Shown piece after piece: positions 35,419-45,127 of a DNA stretch of 64,000 nt. Under the pieces are notes generated by a model. The model saw only the letters and a program-made list of their open reading frames with translations, was not told the DNA's origin and did no database searches. Source of the DNA: Carnobacterium_A sp047553015 (GTDB lineage: Bacteria; Bacillota; Bacilli; Lactobacillales; Carnobacteriaceae); assembly GCF_047553015.1 (NCBI RefSeq), contig NZ_CP180212.1:1736001-1800000 (forward strand). Direction: 5' to 3'. Within the stretch, counting starts at the first letter, position 1; each line of letters begins with the position of its first letter. The position numbers and the translations under genes were made by a program.

Positions 35419-36459
35419 ATGGATTTTGAACACGTTTTAACTACCAAAATTACCATTAATGGTGTCTTTCAAGATTTTCAGCTATACAGTGGCAAATTCT
35501 ACCTGTGGCTATCAACAAATGAGTTAGTCGTTTACGATTGGAACAAGTGGATGAAACACCTAGCTTTCGTAAACCGAACCATTTATTTTGAACCTCAACC
35601 TACTGAACAGTTAGCGCTAAACATTGAAGCATTAGAACCATTTAAAGAAAAAGCTATCTTTTTTTCAGAACCGATTTATGACAGCGCCATTTTCAATCAT
35701 GTTTTATACTATTCTGACGCTTCTGGATTTTATCGGTATTCATTAATTGCTAAAGAGGCAAAAAAAGAACGCCTTTCTTCTATTCCAATGCACCAAATTA
35801 ATCTTTCTAAGAGTGGAAGAATGGCTCTAGCAGCTGGTGAAAAAGGCTTATTTGAGTACTTAGTTTCGTCTTATTATTTATTTAATGAGCCCGTCTACCA
35901 ATTGACGCCTAGATTGGTTCAGTTAAGTGAACGTTACACAAGTAAATCAGAATGGCAAAACCATGATTTAATTCACTATGGCGCGAATCCTCAAGTAGAG
36001 GCTTATTTATTGAAAATGAATGAAAAAAAGGGGTTATTGCAACTAGTAAGCGATGAACTCAGTTATTCAACTACAAAGAATCACATGGCATCTATTCAAG
36101 AACTGCCTCTTTCTTTGTCATTGGACAAACCTTCTATGGATAGTGGTGTGCTGTTTTCTTTTGAAACAGATAAAGTTACTTTAAAAAAAGATCCGCTTTA
36201 TCGATCTAAACACATCCAAATTTTAACAAGATTAGAAACAGAATCAAAAGAAGAATTTGATTCTTTAGATGACTTAGTTATTCATGAAACAAACTCTTTA
36301 CTAACTATCTCCTTGCAAAACATCCATTTATTGTCTTTACATTCACTTCCTATAATAAACTGGCGTATTTATAGTCGGACTCGTAATTACCGCAATCAAG
36401 TGCATCTGCTTTATGAAAATAAAGTTGTCTTATACTTATTTACTGAAGTTAAGCGCTAA
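35419..36459 (+). CDS. Protein of unknown function, possibly beta-propeller-like
   Basis: 346 residues, cytoplasmic, no membrane segment. I do not recognise the family. The sequence is rich in short hydrophobic strands ending in aromatic or basic pairs (GKFYLWLSTNELVVYDW, HVLYYSDASGFYRYSL, GRMALAAGEKGLFEYLV, NQVHLLYENKVVLYLFTE), a rhythm that resembles WD-like or Kelch-like propeller blades; this is an impression only. The ATG at 35419 follows AAGGGGGG. It stands alone between the palindrome region and the ABC-F gene. Confidence 0.72.
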   Translation: MDFEHVLTTKITINGVFQDFQLYSGKFYLWLSTNELVVYDWNKWMKHLAFVNRTIYFEPQPTEQLALNIEALEPFKEKAIFFSEPIYDSAIFNHVLYYSDASGFYRYSLIAKEAKKERLSSIPMHQINLSKSGRMALAAGEKGLFEYLVSSYYLFNEPVYQLTPRLVQLSERYTSKSEWQNHDLIHYGANPQVEAYLLKMNEKKGLLQLVSDELSYSTTKNHMASIQELPLSLSLDKPSMDSGVLFSFETDKVTLKKDPLYRSKHIQILTRLETESKEEFDSLDDLVIHETNSLLTISLQNIHLLSLHSLPIINWRIYSRTRNYRNQVHLLYENKVVLYLFTEVKR

Positions 36460-36663
36460 GTTTATTAATAGTATCTAATGTAAATAAACTAGTAAATGAA
36501 TTTAAACGTCGTTTTTATTTAGAATTGCTCTTCTTTACTTGTAAACCAAGCTTTCTCATCATGTTTTATCAAATTAATGAAAATAACTTTTTAGCATAGA
36601 TTTCAGTCCCTATCCATGTTAAAATAGACTAGATATACTATAGAATAGAGGTAAATAAAATAA

Positions 36664-38292
36664 ATGATTACAGTATCTAATGTTAGTTTAGAATTTTCCG
36701 ACCGCAAATTATTCGATGAAGTAAATATTAAATTCATCCCTGGCAACTGCTATGGCTTAATTGGTGCAAATGGTGCAGGAAAATCAACTTTTTTAAAAAT
36801 TTTATCTGGTGAAATTGCACCTTCAACTGGAAATATCGCACTTGGCCCTGATGAGCGTCTAACAACCTTAAAACAAGATCATTATGGTTATGAAGAGTAT
36901 ACTGTTTTAGAAACAGTTATTATGGGACACGATCGTCTTTATGAAATTATGAAAGAAAAAGACGCTGTTTATATGAAAGAAGATTTCACAGATGAAGATG
37001 GCATCCGTGCCGCTGAATTAGAAGGCGAATTTGCTGAGTTAGATGGTTGGGAAGCTGAACCTCAAGCGGCTGTTTTGCTGCAAGGTTTAGGTATTCTAGA
37101 TAATCTGCATGACACTAAAATGAGCGAATTATCTGGAGGACAAAAAGTTAAAGTTCTTTTAGCTCAAGCTCTTTTTGGTAAACCTGACGTTCTTCTACTC
37201 GATGAGCCTACAAACGGTCTAGACAAGTTATCCATTGAATGGTTAGAGGAATTTTTAATTAACTTCCCAAATACCGTTATTGTTGTTTCCCATGACCGTC
37301 ATTTCTTAAATAAAGTTTGTACTCATATGGCTGACGTTGACTTTGGTAAAATTAAAGTTTTTGTTGGAAACTATGACTTTTGGTTAGAATCAAGTCAATT
37401 AGCTAGTAAATTAGCTGGCGATGCAAATGCTAAAAAAGAAGACCAAATCAAAGAATTACAAGACTTTATCGCTCGATTTAGTGCAAATGCTTCTAAATCT
37501 AAACAAGCGACTTCACGTAAAAAAACGTTGGAAAAAATTACTTTAGATGATATCCAACCTTCTTCACGTCGCTACCCATTTGTTGGTTTTTCTCCTGATA
37601 GAGAAATCGGAAACGATTTAATCCGTGTAGAAAATATTTCAAAAACAATTGATGGTAAAAAAATATTGAGTAACATTAGTTTTGCTTTAAATAAAGATGA
37701 TAAAGTGGCTTTCACTAGTATGAATGAAGCAGCTATTACCGTTCTTTTCAAAATTATTATGGGTGAAATGGAGCCTGATTCAGGAACCTTTAAATGGGGT
37801 GTGACGACTTCTCAGACCTACTTGCCTAAAGATACTACTTCCGAATTCGAACAGTCTGACATGATGATCGTCGATTGGCTACGTCAATTTGCTTCACAAG
37901 AAGAAAGCGACAATACCTTCTTGCGTAGTTTCTTGGGCCGTATGCTTTTCTCTGGCGAAGATGTTTTGAAAAAAATTGGTGTGCTTTCTGGTGGCGAAAA
38001 AGTTCGTTGCATGTTATCTAAAATGATGTTGAGTAAAGCAAACGTATTAGTATTAGATGACCCAACAAATCACTTAGACTTAGAATCTATTACTGCTTTA
38101 AACGATGGATTGATGACATTCAAAGGTGCCATGCTATTCGCTTCACATGACTACCAATTTGTTCAAACAATTGCCAATCGTATTATCGAGATTACTCCTA
38201 ACGGGGTTGTTGACCGTGCAGATACAACTTACGAAGCATTCTTAGAAAATAAAACGGTTCAAGAACAAATCAAAGAACTTTACGCTAAATAA
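36664..38292 (+). CDS. ABC-F family ATPase (YkpA/YbiT-like)
   Basis: 542 residues with two ABC domains and no membrane part; ABC-F proteins act on ribosomes. Domain 1 has Walker A GANGAGKST (about 36-44), signature ELSGGQKVKVLLAQAL and Walker B VLLLDEPTNGLD. The linker (about 240-300) is basic. Domain 2 retains VLSGGEKVRCMLSKM and VLVLDDPTNHLDLESI, but its Walker A region reads AFTSMNEAAITVLFK, lacking the P-loop glycines and lysine; I recall similar decay in Firmicutes YkpA. Most like YbiT/YkpA housekeeping translation factors, not antibiotic-resistance ABC-Fs. Confidence 0.92.
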   Translation: MITVSNVSLEFSDRKLFDEVNIKFIPGNCYGLIGANGAGKSTFLKILSGEIAPSTGNIALGPDERLTTLKQDHYGYEEYTVLETVIMGHDRLYEIMKEKDAVYMKEDFTDEDGIRAAELEGEFAELDGWEAEPQAAVLLQGLGILDNLHDTKMSELSGGQKVKVLLAQALFGKPDVLLLDEPTNGLDKLSIEWLEEFLINFPNTVIVVSHDRHFLNKVCTHMADVDFGKIKVFVGNYDFWLESSQLASKLAGDANAKKEDQIKELQDFIARFSANASKSKQATSRKKTLEKITLDDIQPSSRRYPFVGFSPDREIGNDLIRVENISKTIDGKKILSNISFALNKDDKVAFTSMNEAAITVLFKIIMGEMEPDSGTFKWGVTTSQTYLPKDTTSEFEQSDMMIVDWLRQFASQEESDNTFLRSFLGRMLFSGEDVLKKIGVLSGGEKVRCMLSKMMLSKANVLVLDDPTNHLDLESITALNDGLMTFKGAMLFASHDYQFVQTIANRIIEITPNGVVDRADTTYEAFLENKTVQEQIKELYAK

Positions 38293-38306
38293 TACTAATG
38301 TAGTAT

Positions 38307-38357
38307 AAAAAGAAGACCACAGACAAACGTTAGTTTGTCTGTGGTCTTCTTTTTTTT
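38307..38357. terminator. Bidirectional terminator between the ABC-F and dbpA genes
   Basis: AAGAAGACCACAGACAAAC pairs perfectly with GTTTGTCTGTGGTCTTCTT, flanked by A and T tracts. Confidence 0.88.
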
Positions 38358-39810
38358 ATTTATTTGCATTTGCTTTATGGACTTTTAGTTGTTTACCTTT
38401 TATGGTTCTTTCTTTCATTTCTTCAATCACTCTTGGGCCTTTGCCATTTAGCACTTCTACATACGTGACATTTTCTTGAATCGTAATAATCCCAATGTCA
38501 TCGGCTTTGATTCCCGGAATATTTGTTAAGGTTCCAACGAAATCAACCGCTCTTAATTTTTTCTTTTTGCCGCCATTAAAATAAATTTTAGTAATGCCAC
38601 GGTTCAATTCTTTGTTACGAGCTGTTTTGACTACCAACCGTTCTTGCATTTTCTTTTCAAATGCAAACTTGTGTGATTGGACAAACCGATTATTTGGAGG
38701 TGTAATTTCTGTGATTTCTTGTTGGGCATAGGTTCTAACTTCTTGCCACCAAGGTCTTTCTTTAGGTGTTACTAAAGTTAATGCTGTTCCTGTTTTCCCA
38801 GCACGTCCGGTTCTACCTGTCCGGTGAACAAAACTTTCTTTTTCTACAGGGACATCGTAGTTAATGACATGCGTGACGTTATCAATATCAATTCCACGAG
38901 CGGCTACATCCGTTGCGACTAAATAACGGAATTTCCCTTTTCTGAAATCGTCCATTACACTAAAGCGATCTTCTTGTACCATGCCACCATGGATTTTATC
39001 AATCGTTAAACCTGCTTTGTTCAAGAAAAGATACAACTGATTAACGGCTTCTTGTGTATTACAAAAAATCATACAACTGTCTGGATTTTCGATTGTCACT
39101 AAATCTAATAGTTGCTCTGGTTTCTTATCAGGATCAACTTTTAGATAAGATTGAACAATTTGTGGTTTCGATTCTTCTGTTGCTTCAATTTTAACCGATA
39201 CTTTGTCAGCCTTCATATAGAAGCTAGCTAGTCGTTCAACTTCTGCTGGCATTGTTGCGGAGAATAAGAGTGTCTGGCGTTCTTCTGGTAGAAATTCAAT
39301 AATGGCCGCCATTTGATCGATAAAGCCCATGTTTAACATCTCATCTGCTTCATCAATCACTAGATAACGCAATTTATCGACTTTGAAGGTCCCTTTTTGT
39401 AAATGGTCCAACACTCGTCCAGGGGTTCCCACAACAATATGACTTTTTTGTTTTAATTCTGATTTTTGTGTTTCAAAAGAAGATTTCCCAAAAACAGCTG
39501 TCGCTTTTATTCGTTTCAACCGACCGATATTTGTGATATCTTCTTTTACTTGCAACGCAAGTTCTCTTGTTGGAACTAAAACGAGTGCTTGCGGATGGTT
39601 TTCTTCCCATAAAACATTTTCACATAATGGAACACCATAACTAACTGTTTTCCCACTACCTGTTTGTGATTCAACGATAACATCTTTTTGTGCTAATGCT
39701 AAAGGCAATACTTCTTCTTGGACAGCCGTTGGCTTAAAATAACGCAAACTTTCTAGTGCATCAATTAGTTCTTGTCCAATCTTAAATTCTTCAAACCTAT
39801 TTCTTTTCAT
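38356..39810 (-). CDS. dbpA: DEAD-box RNA helicase, DbpA/YxiN type
   Basis: 484 residues. Helicase motifs in order: SQTGSGKT (I), PTRELA (Ia), GTPGR (Ib), DEAD (II), SAT (III), ATDVAARGID (V), HRTGRTGRAG (VI). The last 80 or so residues (ITKIYFNGGKKKKLRAVDFV onward, GIKADDIGIITIQE) form the DbpA RNA-binding domain, which in DbpA/YxiN binds hairpin 92 of 23S rRNA during 50S assembly. The ATG at 39810 is preceded by GAGG; an ATG five codons earlier has no ribosome site. Confidence 0.92.
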   Translation of the reverse strand: MKRNRFEEFKIGQELIDALESLRYFKPTAVQEEVLPLALAQKDVIVESQTGSGKTVSYGVPLCENVLWEENHPQALVLVPTRELALQVKEDITNIGRLKRIKATAVFGKSSFETQKSELKQKSHIVVGTPGRVLDHLQKGTFKVDKLRYLVIDEADEMLNMGFIDQMAAIIEFLPEERQTLLFSATMPAEVERLASFYMKADKVSVKIEATEESKPQIVQSYLKVDPDKKPEQLLDLVTIENPDSCMIFCNTQEAVNQLYLFLNKAGLTIDKIHGGMVQEDRFSVMDDFRKGKFRYLVATDVAARGIDIDNVTHVINYDVPVEKESFVHRTGRTGRAGKTGTALTLVTPKERPWWQEVRTYAQQEITEITPPNNRFVQSHKFAFEKKMQERLVVKTARNKELNRGITKIYFNGGKKKKLRAVDFVGTLTNIPGIKADDIGIITIQENVTYVEVLNGKGPRVIEEMKERTIKGKQLKVHKANANK

Positions 39811-40061
39811 AATAACCTCACTCATTTGTTTTATTTTTATAAGTATAACAGGATTTACATTTAAATATAGCTTTTTATTTACTAACTTAGGTGTCTCTCA
39901 CAATTCAGAGCATGAAACCCTTCTCATTACATAAATAAAGACAAATAAGAGTCCTTTCTTTTCAGAAAATCGAACTCATTTTCATCTCATTAGATTAAAT
40001 TATAGCATTCATTTAAAGAAAACTAAATAACGAATCCTTACTGTTACGTTTTACAGACCTG

Positions 40062-40088
40062 TTGATTTACGTTTTTTTCAAGTATACT
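40062..40088 (+). promoter_or_regulatory. Probable promoter of the MBL-fold and asparaginase genes
   Basis: TTGATT (40062-40067), a short 15-base spacer and TATACT (40083-40088). The rest of the 310-base gap back to dbpA shows nothing else I can call. Confidence 0.45.
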
Positions 40089-40120
40089 AGATGTAAATGG
40101 ATACGAAAGGGGTCATATAT

Positions 40121-40738
40121 ATGACTGAAATTAAACAAGTGGTTACAGGAACAATTGAAGAAAATTGTTACATTATTTATCAAGATAAAACGGCTTTAAT
40201 TGTTGATCCGGGAGCGGATTTCAAAAAAATCATGCACGTCATTGAAGAATTACAAGTTGTACCTGTCGCTATCTTATTAACTCATTGTCATTTCGATCAT
40301 ATTGGAGCATTAGAACAAACTCGTTCAACGTATAACATCCCTGTTTACGTTAGCTCATTAGAAAAGACTTGGCTAATGGACCCTGCATTAAATCTTTCAA
40401 ACTCACTTTTGCAACCTATTCGTACTCAACCAGCTGAATTTGAGTTTGACAAGAGGAAAGAATATACCTTTGATAAAATGACATTTCGTGTTGTTCCTAC
40501 TCCAGGGCATTCTCCTGGTGGAGTTAGTTTTATTTTCTCTGATTTCGTTGTTACAGGTGATGCTTTATTTAAAAACAGCATCGGTCGTTCTGATTTACCT
40601 TTTAGTTGTTTAGAAGATTTAATAACAGGCATCAAAGAACAACTATTTGTATTAGCTGACGATATGCGTGTTTATCCTGGACATGGGCTACAGACAACCA
40701 TTGGTCAAGAAAAACAAAACAATCCCTTCTTTATTTAA
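40121..40738 (+). CDS. MBL-fold metallo-hydrolase (glyoxalase II-like, YqgX/GloC type)
   Basis: 205 residues. The metal motif LTHCHFDHIGAL (THxHxDH) is at about 58-69, further ligands are in TPGHSPGG and VTGDALF, and the closing YPGHG is near the C-terminus. Short bacterial members of this type hydrolyse S-lactoylglutathione or other thioesters; here the natural thiol is unknown. The ATG at 40121 has AAAGGGG nine bases upstream. It lies 40 bases before ansA and probably shares its transcript. Confidence 0.88.
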   Translation: MTEIKQVVTGTIEENCYIIYQDKTALIVDPGADFKKIMHVIEELQVVPVAILLTHCHFDHIGALEQTRSTYNIPVYVSSLEKTWLMDPALNLSNSLLQPIRTQPAEFEFDKRKEYTFDKMTFRVVPTPGHSPGGVSFIFSDFVVTGDALFKNSIGRSDLPFSCLEDLITGIKEQLFVLADDMRVYPGHGLQTTIGQEKQNNPFFI

Positions 40739-40778
40739 CTCTTAGCTTTCAACTTTACCGACAAGGAGGACAATTTAT

Positions 40779-41744
40779 TTGAAAACAATCTTAGTTTTGC
40801 ATACAGGAGGAACTATCGCCATGAGCGAGGACCAAACTACTGGTAAAGTTCGCCCAAATGCAGAAAATCCCTTACAAAAACACAGTCATTTATTTGATAA
40901 AGAAGCTCACTTAATAGTAGAAGATTTTTTCCAGCTGCCTTCTCCTCACATCACTCCTAAAGAAATGCTTCTCTTAAAAAACCGTATCGAACAGGCTATT
41001 CTATTAAAAGAAGCTGACGGTGTCGTGATTACTCATGGGACAGATACATTAGAAGAGACAGCTTACTTTTTAGATTTGACATTAAGTCATGCCTTACCTA
41101 TTGTTATTACTGGTGCTATGCGTTCAAGTAATGAAATTGGTTCAGATGGTTTATATAATTTCCAAAGTGCTGTTTGGGTAGCTTTGTCTGAAGAGGCGAA
41201 AAATAAAGGCGTTCTAGTTGTTATGAATGATGAAATTCATACTGCTCGTTACGTAACAAAAACACATACCTCAAATGTCGCTACCTTTCAGACTCCTACA
41301 TTTGGGCCAATTGGTTTAATTTCTAAAAATGAGGTTTTATTTTACCAAAAACTTATCACAGAAGAGCAATTTTCTATTTCTTCAGTCGATAAGAACGTAT
41401 ACGTGCTAAAAGCCTATGCTGGAATGGATGGCACTCTTTTTGAAGCTCTAAATAAACCTGAAACAGATGGATTAGTTATTGAAGCTTTGGGTGCAGGTAA
41501 TCTACCACCTGCTGTCTTGCCAGCTCTCTATCGGTTGCTAGATAAAAAAATTCCTGTTGTCTTAGTTTCTCGTTCTTTTAATGGAATTGCACAAGATGTT
41601 TATGATTATTTAGGCGGTGGAAAACAACTACATGAGGCAGGAGTTATTTTTACCAATGGTCTAACGGGTCCTAAAGCACGAATCAAATTAATGGTCGCTT
41701 TAGATACCACTAAAGACCCAGCTGAAATTGCTCAGTATTTTTAG
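40779..41744 (+). CDS. ansA: Type I L-asparaginase (TTG start)
   Basis: 321 residues, cytoplasmic; hydrolyses asparagine to aspartate and ammonia. The N-terminal nucleophile motif is LHTGGTIAMS and the second catalytic triad block is VITHGTDTLEETAYFL. No signal peptide, as expected for type I. The TTG at 40779 is the only start compatible with AAGGAGG nine bases upstream. It follows the MBL-fold gene closely and ends at a strong terminator. Confidence 0.93.
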   Translation: MKTILVLHTGGTIAMSEDQTTGKVRPNAENPLQKHSHLFDKEAHLIVEDFFQLPSPHITPKEMLLLKNRIEQAILLKEADGVVITHGTDTLEETAYFLDLTLSHALPIVITGAMRSSNEIGSDGLYNFQSAVWVALSEEAKNKGVLVVMNDEIHTARYVTKTHTSNVATFQTPTFGPIGLISKNEVLFYQKLITEEQFSISSVDKNVYVLKAYAGMDGTLFEALNKPETDGLVIEALGAGNLPPAVLPALYRLLDKKIPVVLVSRSFNGIAQDVYDYLGGGKQLHEAGVIFTNGLTGPKARIKLMVALDTTKDPAEIAQYF

Positions 41745-41772
41745 GACTGTTGTCTTAACTAACATAAATAGG

Positions 41773-41804
41773 AAAACTCAAGATAACTTTTCTTGAGTTT
41801 TTTT
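41773..41804 (+). terminator. Terminator of ansA
   Basis: AAAACTCAAGA pairs with TCTTGAGTTTT, then TTTG. Confidence 0.8.
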
Positions 41805-41842
41805 GTTTACCATCACTGCTTCGTTCAATAAAAAGAGTGGCA

Positions 41843-43579
41843 TTAAGATAATAGCCCTTGTCCTTTAGCAAATTCTCGATACAACACATGCGAGGCAAGT
41901 AATTCTTGATGGGTACCCATCCCAGTGATCTGACCTTTTTCTAAGAAAACAAGTTGATCCGCTTCAACAATTGTCGATAATCGATGCGCAATAATCAAGG
42001 TGGTTCGTCCTTCCATTAATCGTTGTAGTGCTTCTTGCACATGCGTTTGAGAGCCACTATCCAGATTAGAGGTTGCTTCATCCAATAACAAAATTTCAGG
42101 ATTATTTAATAAAGCTCGTGCAATAGCAATTCGTTGGCGTTGCCCACCAGAAAGTTTCATCCCTCTCTCACCAACAAGTGTTTCAAATCCATTTGACATT
42201 TCTTCGATGAACTCTAATGCATTGGCTGATTGTGCCGCACTTTTCACTTCTTCTATCGACGGTCGATTCGTTAATCCAAAGACAATATTATCCATAATCG
42301 TTCCGCTTAACAAGGGACTCTCTTGAGAAACATACCCGATTCGCTTTCGCCAATTAGCTAATGCAAGATCAGCGATTGGTGTCCCTCCTAAACGTATTTC
42401 TCCAGCTGTCGGCAGATAAAATCGTTCAAGCAGTGAAAATATAGTTGTCTTTCCTCCACCACTTGGTCCTACAAATGCTGTAATTGTACCTGGTTGTACT
42501 TGGAATGAAATATCTTTTAATACTTGGGTACCTGATTCATAAGAAAAATAAACCTTTTCGAAACACAGTGCTCCTTCAGAAATAACTGTTATTCCTTCCG
42601 CTTTTTCACTAGCCATATCAAGAATTTGCTGGATTCGTTCTGTTGCTCCAACGGCTTTTTGAAAAATAGTGAAAATTTGAGTCATTTGTGCAAACGGTAC
42701 AATAATCTGGAATAATAAAAAGATAATGGCAACCAAAGTTCCTGCACTCAAAAGACCATTTGAAACTTGCGCTCCACCGTAACCTAAGATCACAACAACA
42801 ATACTCATCATGACCAGCGTCATAACTGGTGAGATAATGGATTGAATTTTTGCTTCTTTTAAGCCAAATAAAAATAACGAGTGAATAGCTTTTTCACCTT
42901 TTTCACCTTCTTTAGGTTCTGCTTGATAAGCCTTTACTAAACGAATATCACCTAATACTCTACTAAGGTGTCCAGATAAAGTAGCCATCTCGGTTTGTGT
43001 TGCTCGAGCAATTTTATACATGATCGTTCCAAGCGGTAAAATAATGGCTAAACTAATCGGGATACTCGTTAACATCAAAAGAGTGATTTTCCAATCCAAA
43101 TACAAAAGGATACCTATCGCACCAACAATCGAAATCATTCCGGTAATAAATGAGACGAGGTGCTCTGAGACGAGCTGTTTTAACCGCGAGGTATCTTGTG
43201 TAATGCGACTCATTGTTTCTCCCGTTTCATTGTCATCGTAATAAGAAACAGGTAACCTAAGGACTTTGTTCCATAATTTAATTCGTAAATCTGCAACAAT
43301 CGTTTCGCCTATATATGCTAACAAATAAAGTGACAGTCCACCCAACAAGCCTTGTAAGACGAAAACGGCAAATAGAAAGAAACCCGTTTGCCAATTAAAA
43401 GAAGCTGTTGTTAAGGAATCAACTAGCTCTTTTGTCACTAATGGAATAGCTAAACTAGCGCCTGTTGAAAATAAAGACAATAAAAAAGCAAGTGCCATTC
43501 TCCCTTTTGGCCAATTGAGTTGATTCATTAAAGAAAGAAATTTTTTGATTGATCCTTTAGTTTTTCCTTTATTTTCCAT
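41843..43579 (-). CDS. ABC multidrug exporter, BmrA/LmrA type half-transporter
   Basis: 578 residues: six membrane helices (about 25-310), then an ABC domain with Walker A GPSGGGKTT, signature LSGGQRQRIAIARALL, Walker B ILLLDEATSNLD. The stretch YVSQESPLLSGTIMDNIVFG and the C-terminal ADQLVFLEKGQITGMGTHQE closely resemble B. subtilis BmrA and L. lactis LmrA as I recall them, homodimeric drug or lipid exporters. No partner half-transporter or regulator is adjacent. Substrate unproven. Confidence 0.88.
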   Translation of the reverse strand: MENKGKTKGSIKKFLSLMNQLNWPKGRMALAFLLSLFSTGASLAIPLVTKELVDSLTTASFNWQTGFFLFAVFVLQGLLGGLSLYLLAYIGETIVADLRIKLWNKVLRLPVSYYDDNETGETMSRITQDTSRLKQLVSEHLVSFITGMISIVGAIGILLYLDWKITLLMLTSIPISLAIILPLGTIMYKIARATQTEMATLSGHLSRVLGDIRLVKAYQAEPKEGEKGEKAIHSLFLFGLKEAKIQSIISPVMTLVMMSIVVVILGYGGAQVSNGLLSAGTLVAIIFLLFQIIVPFAQMTQIFTIFQKAVGATERIQQILDMASEKAEGITVISEGALCFEKVYFSYESGTQVLKDISFQVQPGTITAFVGPSGGGKTTIFSLLERFYLPTAGEIRLGGTPIADLALANWRKRIGYVSQESPLLSGTIMDNIVFGLTNRPSIEEVKSAAQSANALEFIEEMSNGFETLVGERGMKLSGGQRQRIAIARALLNNPEILLLDEATSNLDSGSQTHVQEALQRLMEGRTTLIIAHRLSTIVEADQLVFLEKGQITGMGTHQELLASHVLYREFAKGQGLLS

Positions 43580-43694
43580 AACTTATCCTTCTTTCTCAAG
43601 TATTTTTAAGTTGCTTTCATTTTTTAAAACTGCTCTCATTCAGTCATTTCTATTCATCCAATATACCTTAACTTGAAGTGAAAAACTAGAACAG

Positions 43695-43727
43695 AAAAAA
43701 GCTGGAACAGCTAGTCCCAGCTTTTTT
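43695..43727 (-). terminator. Terminator of the scrA-scrB operon
   Basis: AAAAAAGCTGG pairs with CCAGCTTTTTT just after the scrB stop. Confidence 0.85.
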
Positions 43728-43729
43728 AT

Positions 43730-45112
43730 TTAGTGTTTTAAAGAATAAAGGGTTATCTCTGGCTCTTTACCGGTTTCGCAAAAAGAAACCGTCACTGTCT
43801 TCACTTCTTGACTTTGAAAATAACGCAAAGAAAATACTTCTTCTCCATCATTAATAAAGAGTTCCAGCGTAGAACTTTCAAGAAAACCTTGCATTTGAGT
43901 TAATGGATGCTTAAGTGTTACTGCGCGTGACTCTCTTTTTTTAGTCAGCCAATTTGTACGCGTTAGTTGGATACGACGAGAATCCTGATCGTATTCAATT
44001 AGCACTTCATTTCTGATTTGAAAAGCAAATGATCCAGCTGCTTCTTTCCAATTGAATAAGAGTTCATTTTGTAGCGTAGATAGCTGCAACGATTCTTTCG
44101 TTTTGCCTATGAAAACTTGAGGCTGATTTTGTCTTAATTTTTTCAATTCTGCTACTGGTCGCTGAATCAATTGTCCCTTTTTGTAGTCTACTTCTCTTGG
44201 AATGGTTAAGTTATGAATCCAACCATCTTGAACAGTCGGAACAGCTGCTTCAACTTCTGGTTCCATTACACCCATCCAACCAAATAAAATATATCTACCT
44301 TTAGAATCTTGGAACGTTTGAGGAGCATAAAATTCAAACCCTCTATCTAATTCTTTAAAAGGCTGATCATCTGGAAGAAACTTTCCTGCTTTTGAAAAAT
44401 CTCCTGTTAAATAACCAGATTGATAAATATTCTTAAATTCATCCCCTCTGGCAGTCAGTCCTTGGGGAGAAAAAATAAAAGCAAATTTTTCTTCGAATTG
44501 AATCAAGTCTGGACATTCCCACATAAAGCCCATATCCTCAATTTGATCCATTAATGATCCTTTAAAAGTCCAATCCATTAAATCTTTTGAATGGTAAATC
44601 AATGTGTCACCTGTTAAGTCCTTTTTTTGAGCACCCAATACCATCCACCAGGTATTGTCTTCATTCTGCCATACTTTTGGATCTCTTACATGTGCTGTAT
44701 AGCCACTTGGCTGAGCTATAATCGGTCCTTTTTTCTCAAAATGTAGGCCGTCTTTTGAAACGGCTAAACATTGGTAACTTTCGCGTTCATTCTTTTCATT
44801 ACGGACATTACCGGTATAGAATAAATAAAGTTTATCTTCAAACGCTACAGCACTGCCTGAGTAGCAACCATCTTTATCAAACCATTCATCCGGTTCTAAC
44901 GCCACTGGTTGATCCACCCAATGAATCAAATCATCAGAAATAACATGGCCCCAGCTTTTAGTGGTATGAGTTGTTCCGCTTTGATTCCATTGATAAAAGA
45001 CGTGATATACCCCGTTAAACTGAATCAATCCGTTGGGATCATTTAATAATCCCTTAGCAGGGGTAATGTGATACCCCAACTCATATTTCCCCATTGTTTT
45101 ATTCTGTGCCAT
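43730..45112 (-). CDS. scrB: Sucrose-6-phosphate hydrolase ScrB (GH32)
   Basis: 460 residues. The nucleophile motif GLLNDPNGLIQFNGVYHVFYQ is close to the N-terminus, the transition-state motif is HVRDPKVW, and the acid/base glutamate lies in MGFMWECPDLIQF. A C-terminal beta-sandwich follows. It cleaves sucrose-6-phosphate imported by the PTS permease encoded 15 bases upstream into glucose-6-phosphate and fructose. No signal peptide, so it is intracellular, not a levanase or invertase. Confidence 0.93.
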   Translation of the reverse strand: MAQNKTMGKYELGYHITPAKGLLNDPNGLIQFNGVYHVFYQWNQSGTTHTTKSWGHVISDDLIHWVDQPVALEPDEWFDKDGCYSGSAVAFEDKLYLFYTGNVRNEKNERESYQCLAVSKDGLHFEKKGPIIAQPSGYTAHVRDPKVWQNEDNTWWMVLGAQKKDLTGDTLIYHSKDLMDWTFKGSLMDQIEDMGFMWECPDLIQFEEKFAFIFSPQGLTARGDEFKNIYQSGYLTGDFSKAGKFLPDDQPFKELDRGFEFYAPQTFQDSKGRYILFGWMGVMEPEVEAAVPTVQDGWIHNLTIPREVDYKKGQLIQRPVAELKKLRQNQPQVFIGKTKESLQLSTLQNELLFNWKEAAGSFAFQIRNEVLIEYDQDSRRIQLTRTNWLTKKRESRAVTLKHPLTQMQGFLESSTLELFINDGEEVFSLRYFQSQEVKTVTVSFCETGKEPEITLYSLKH

Positions 45113-45127
45113 TTTTTAAACTTCCTT

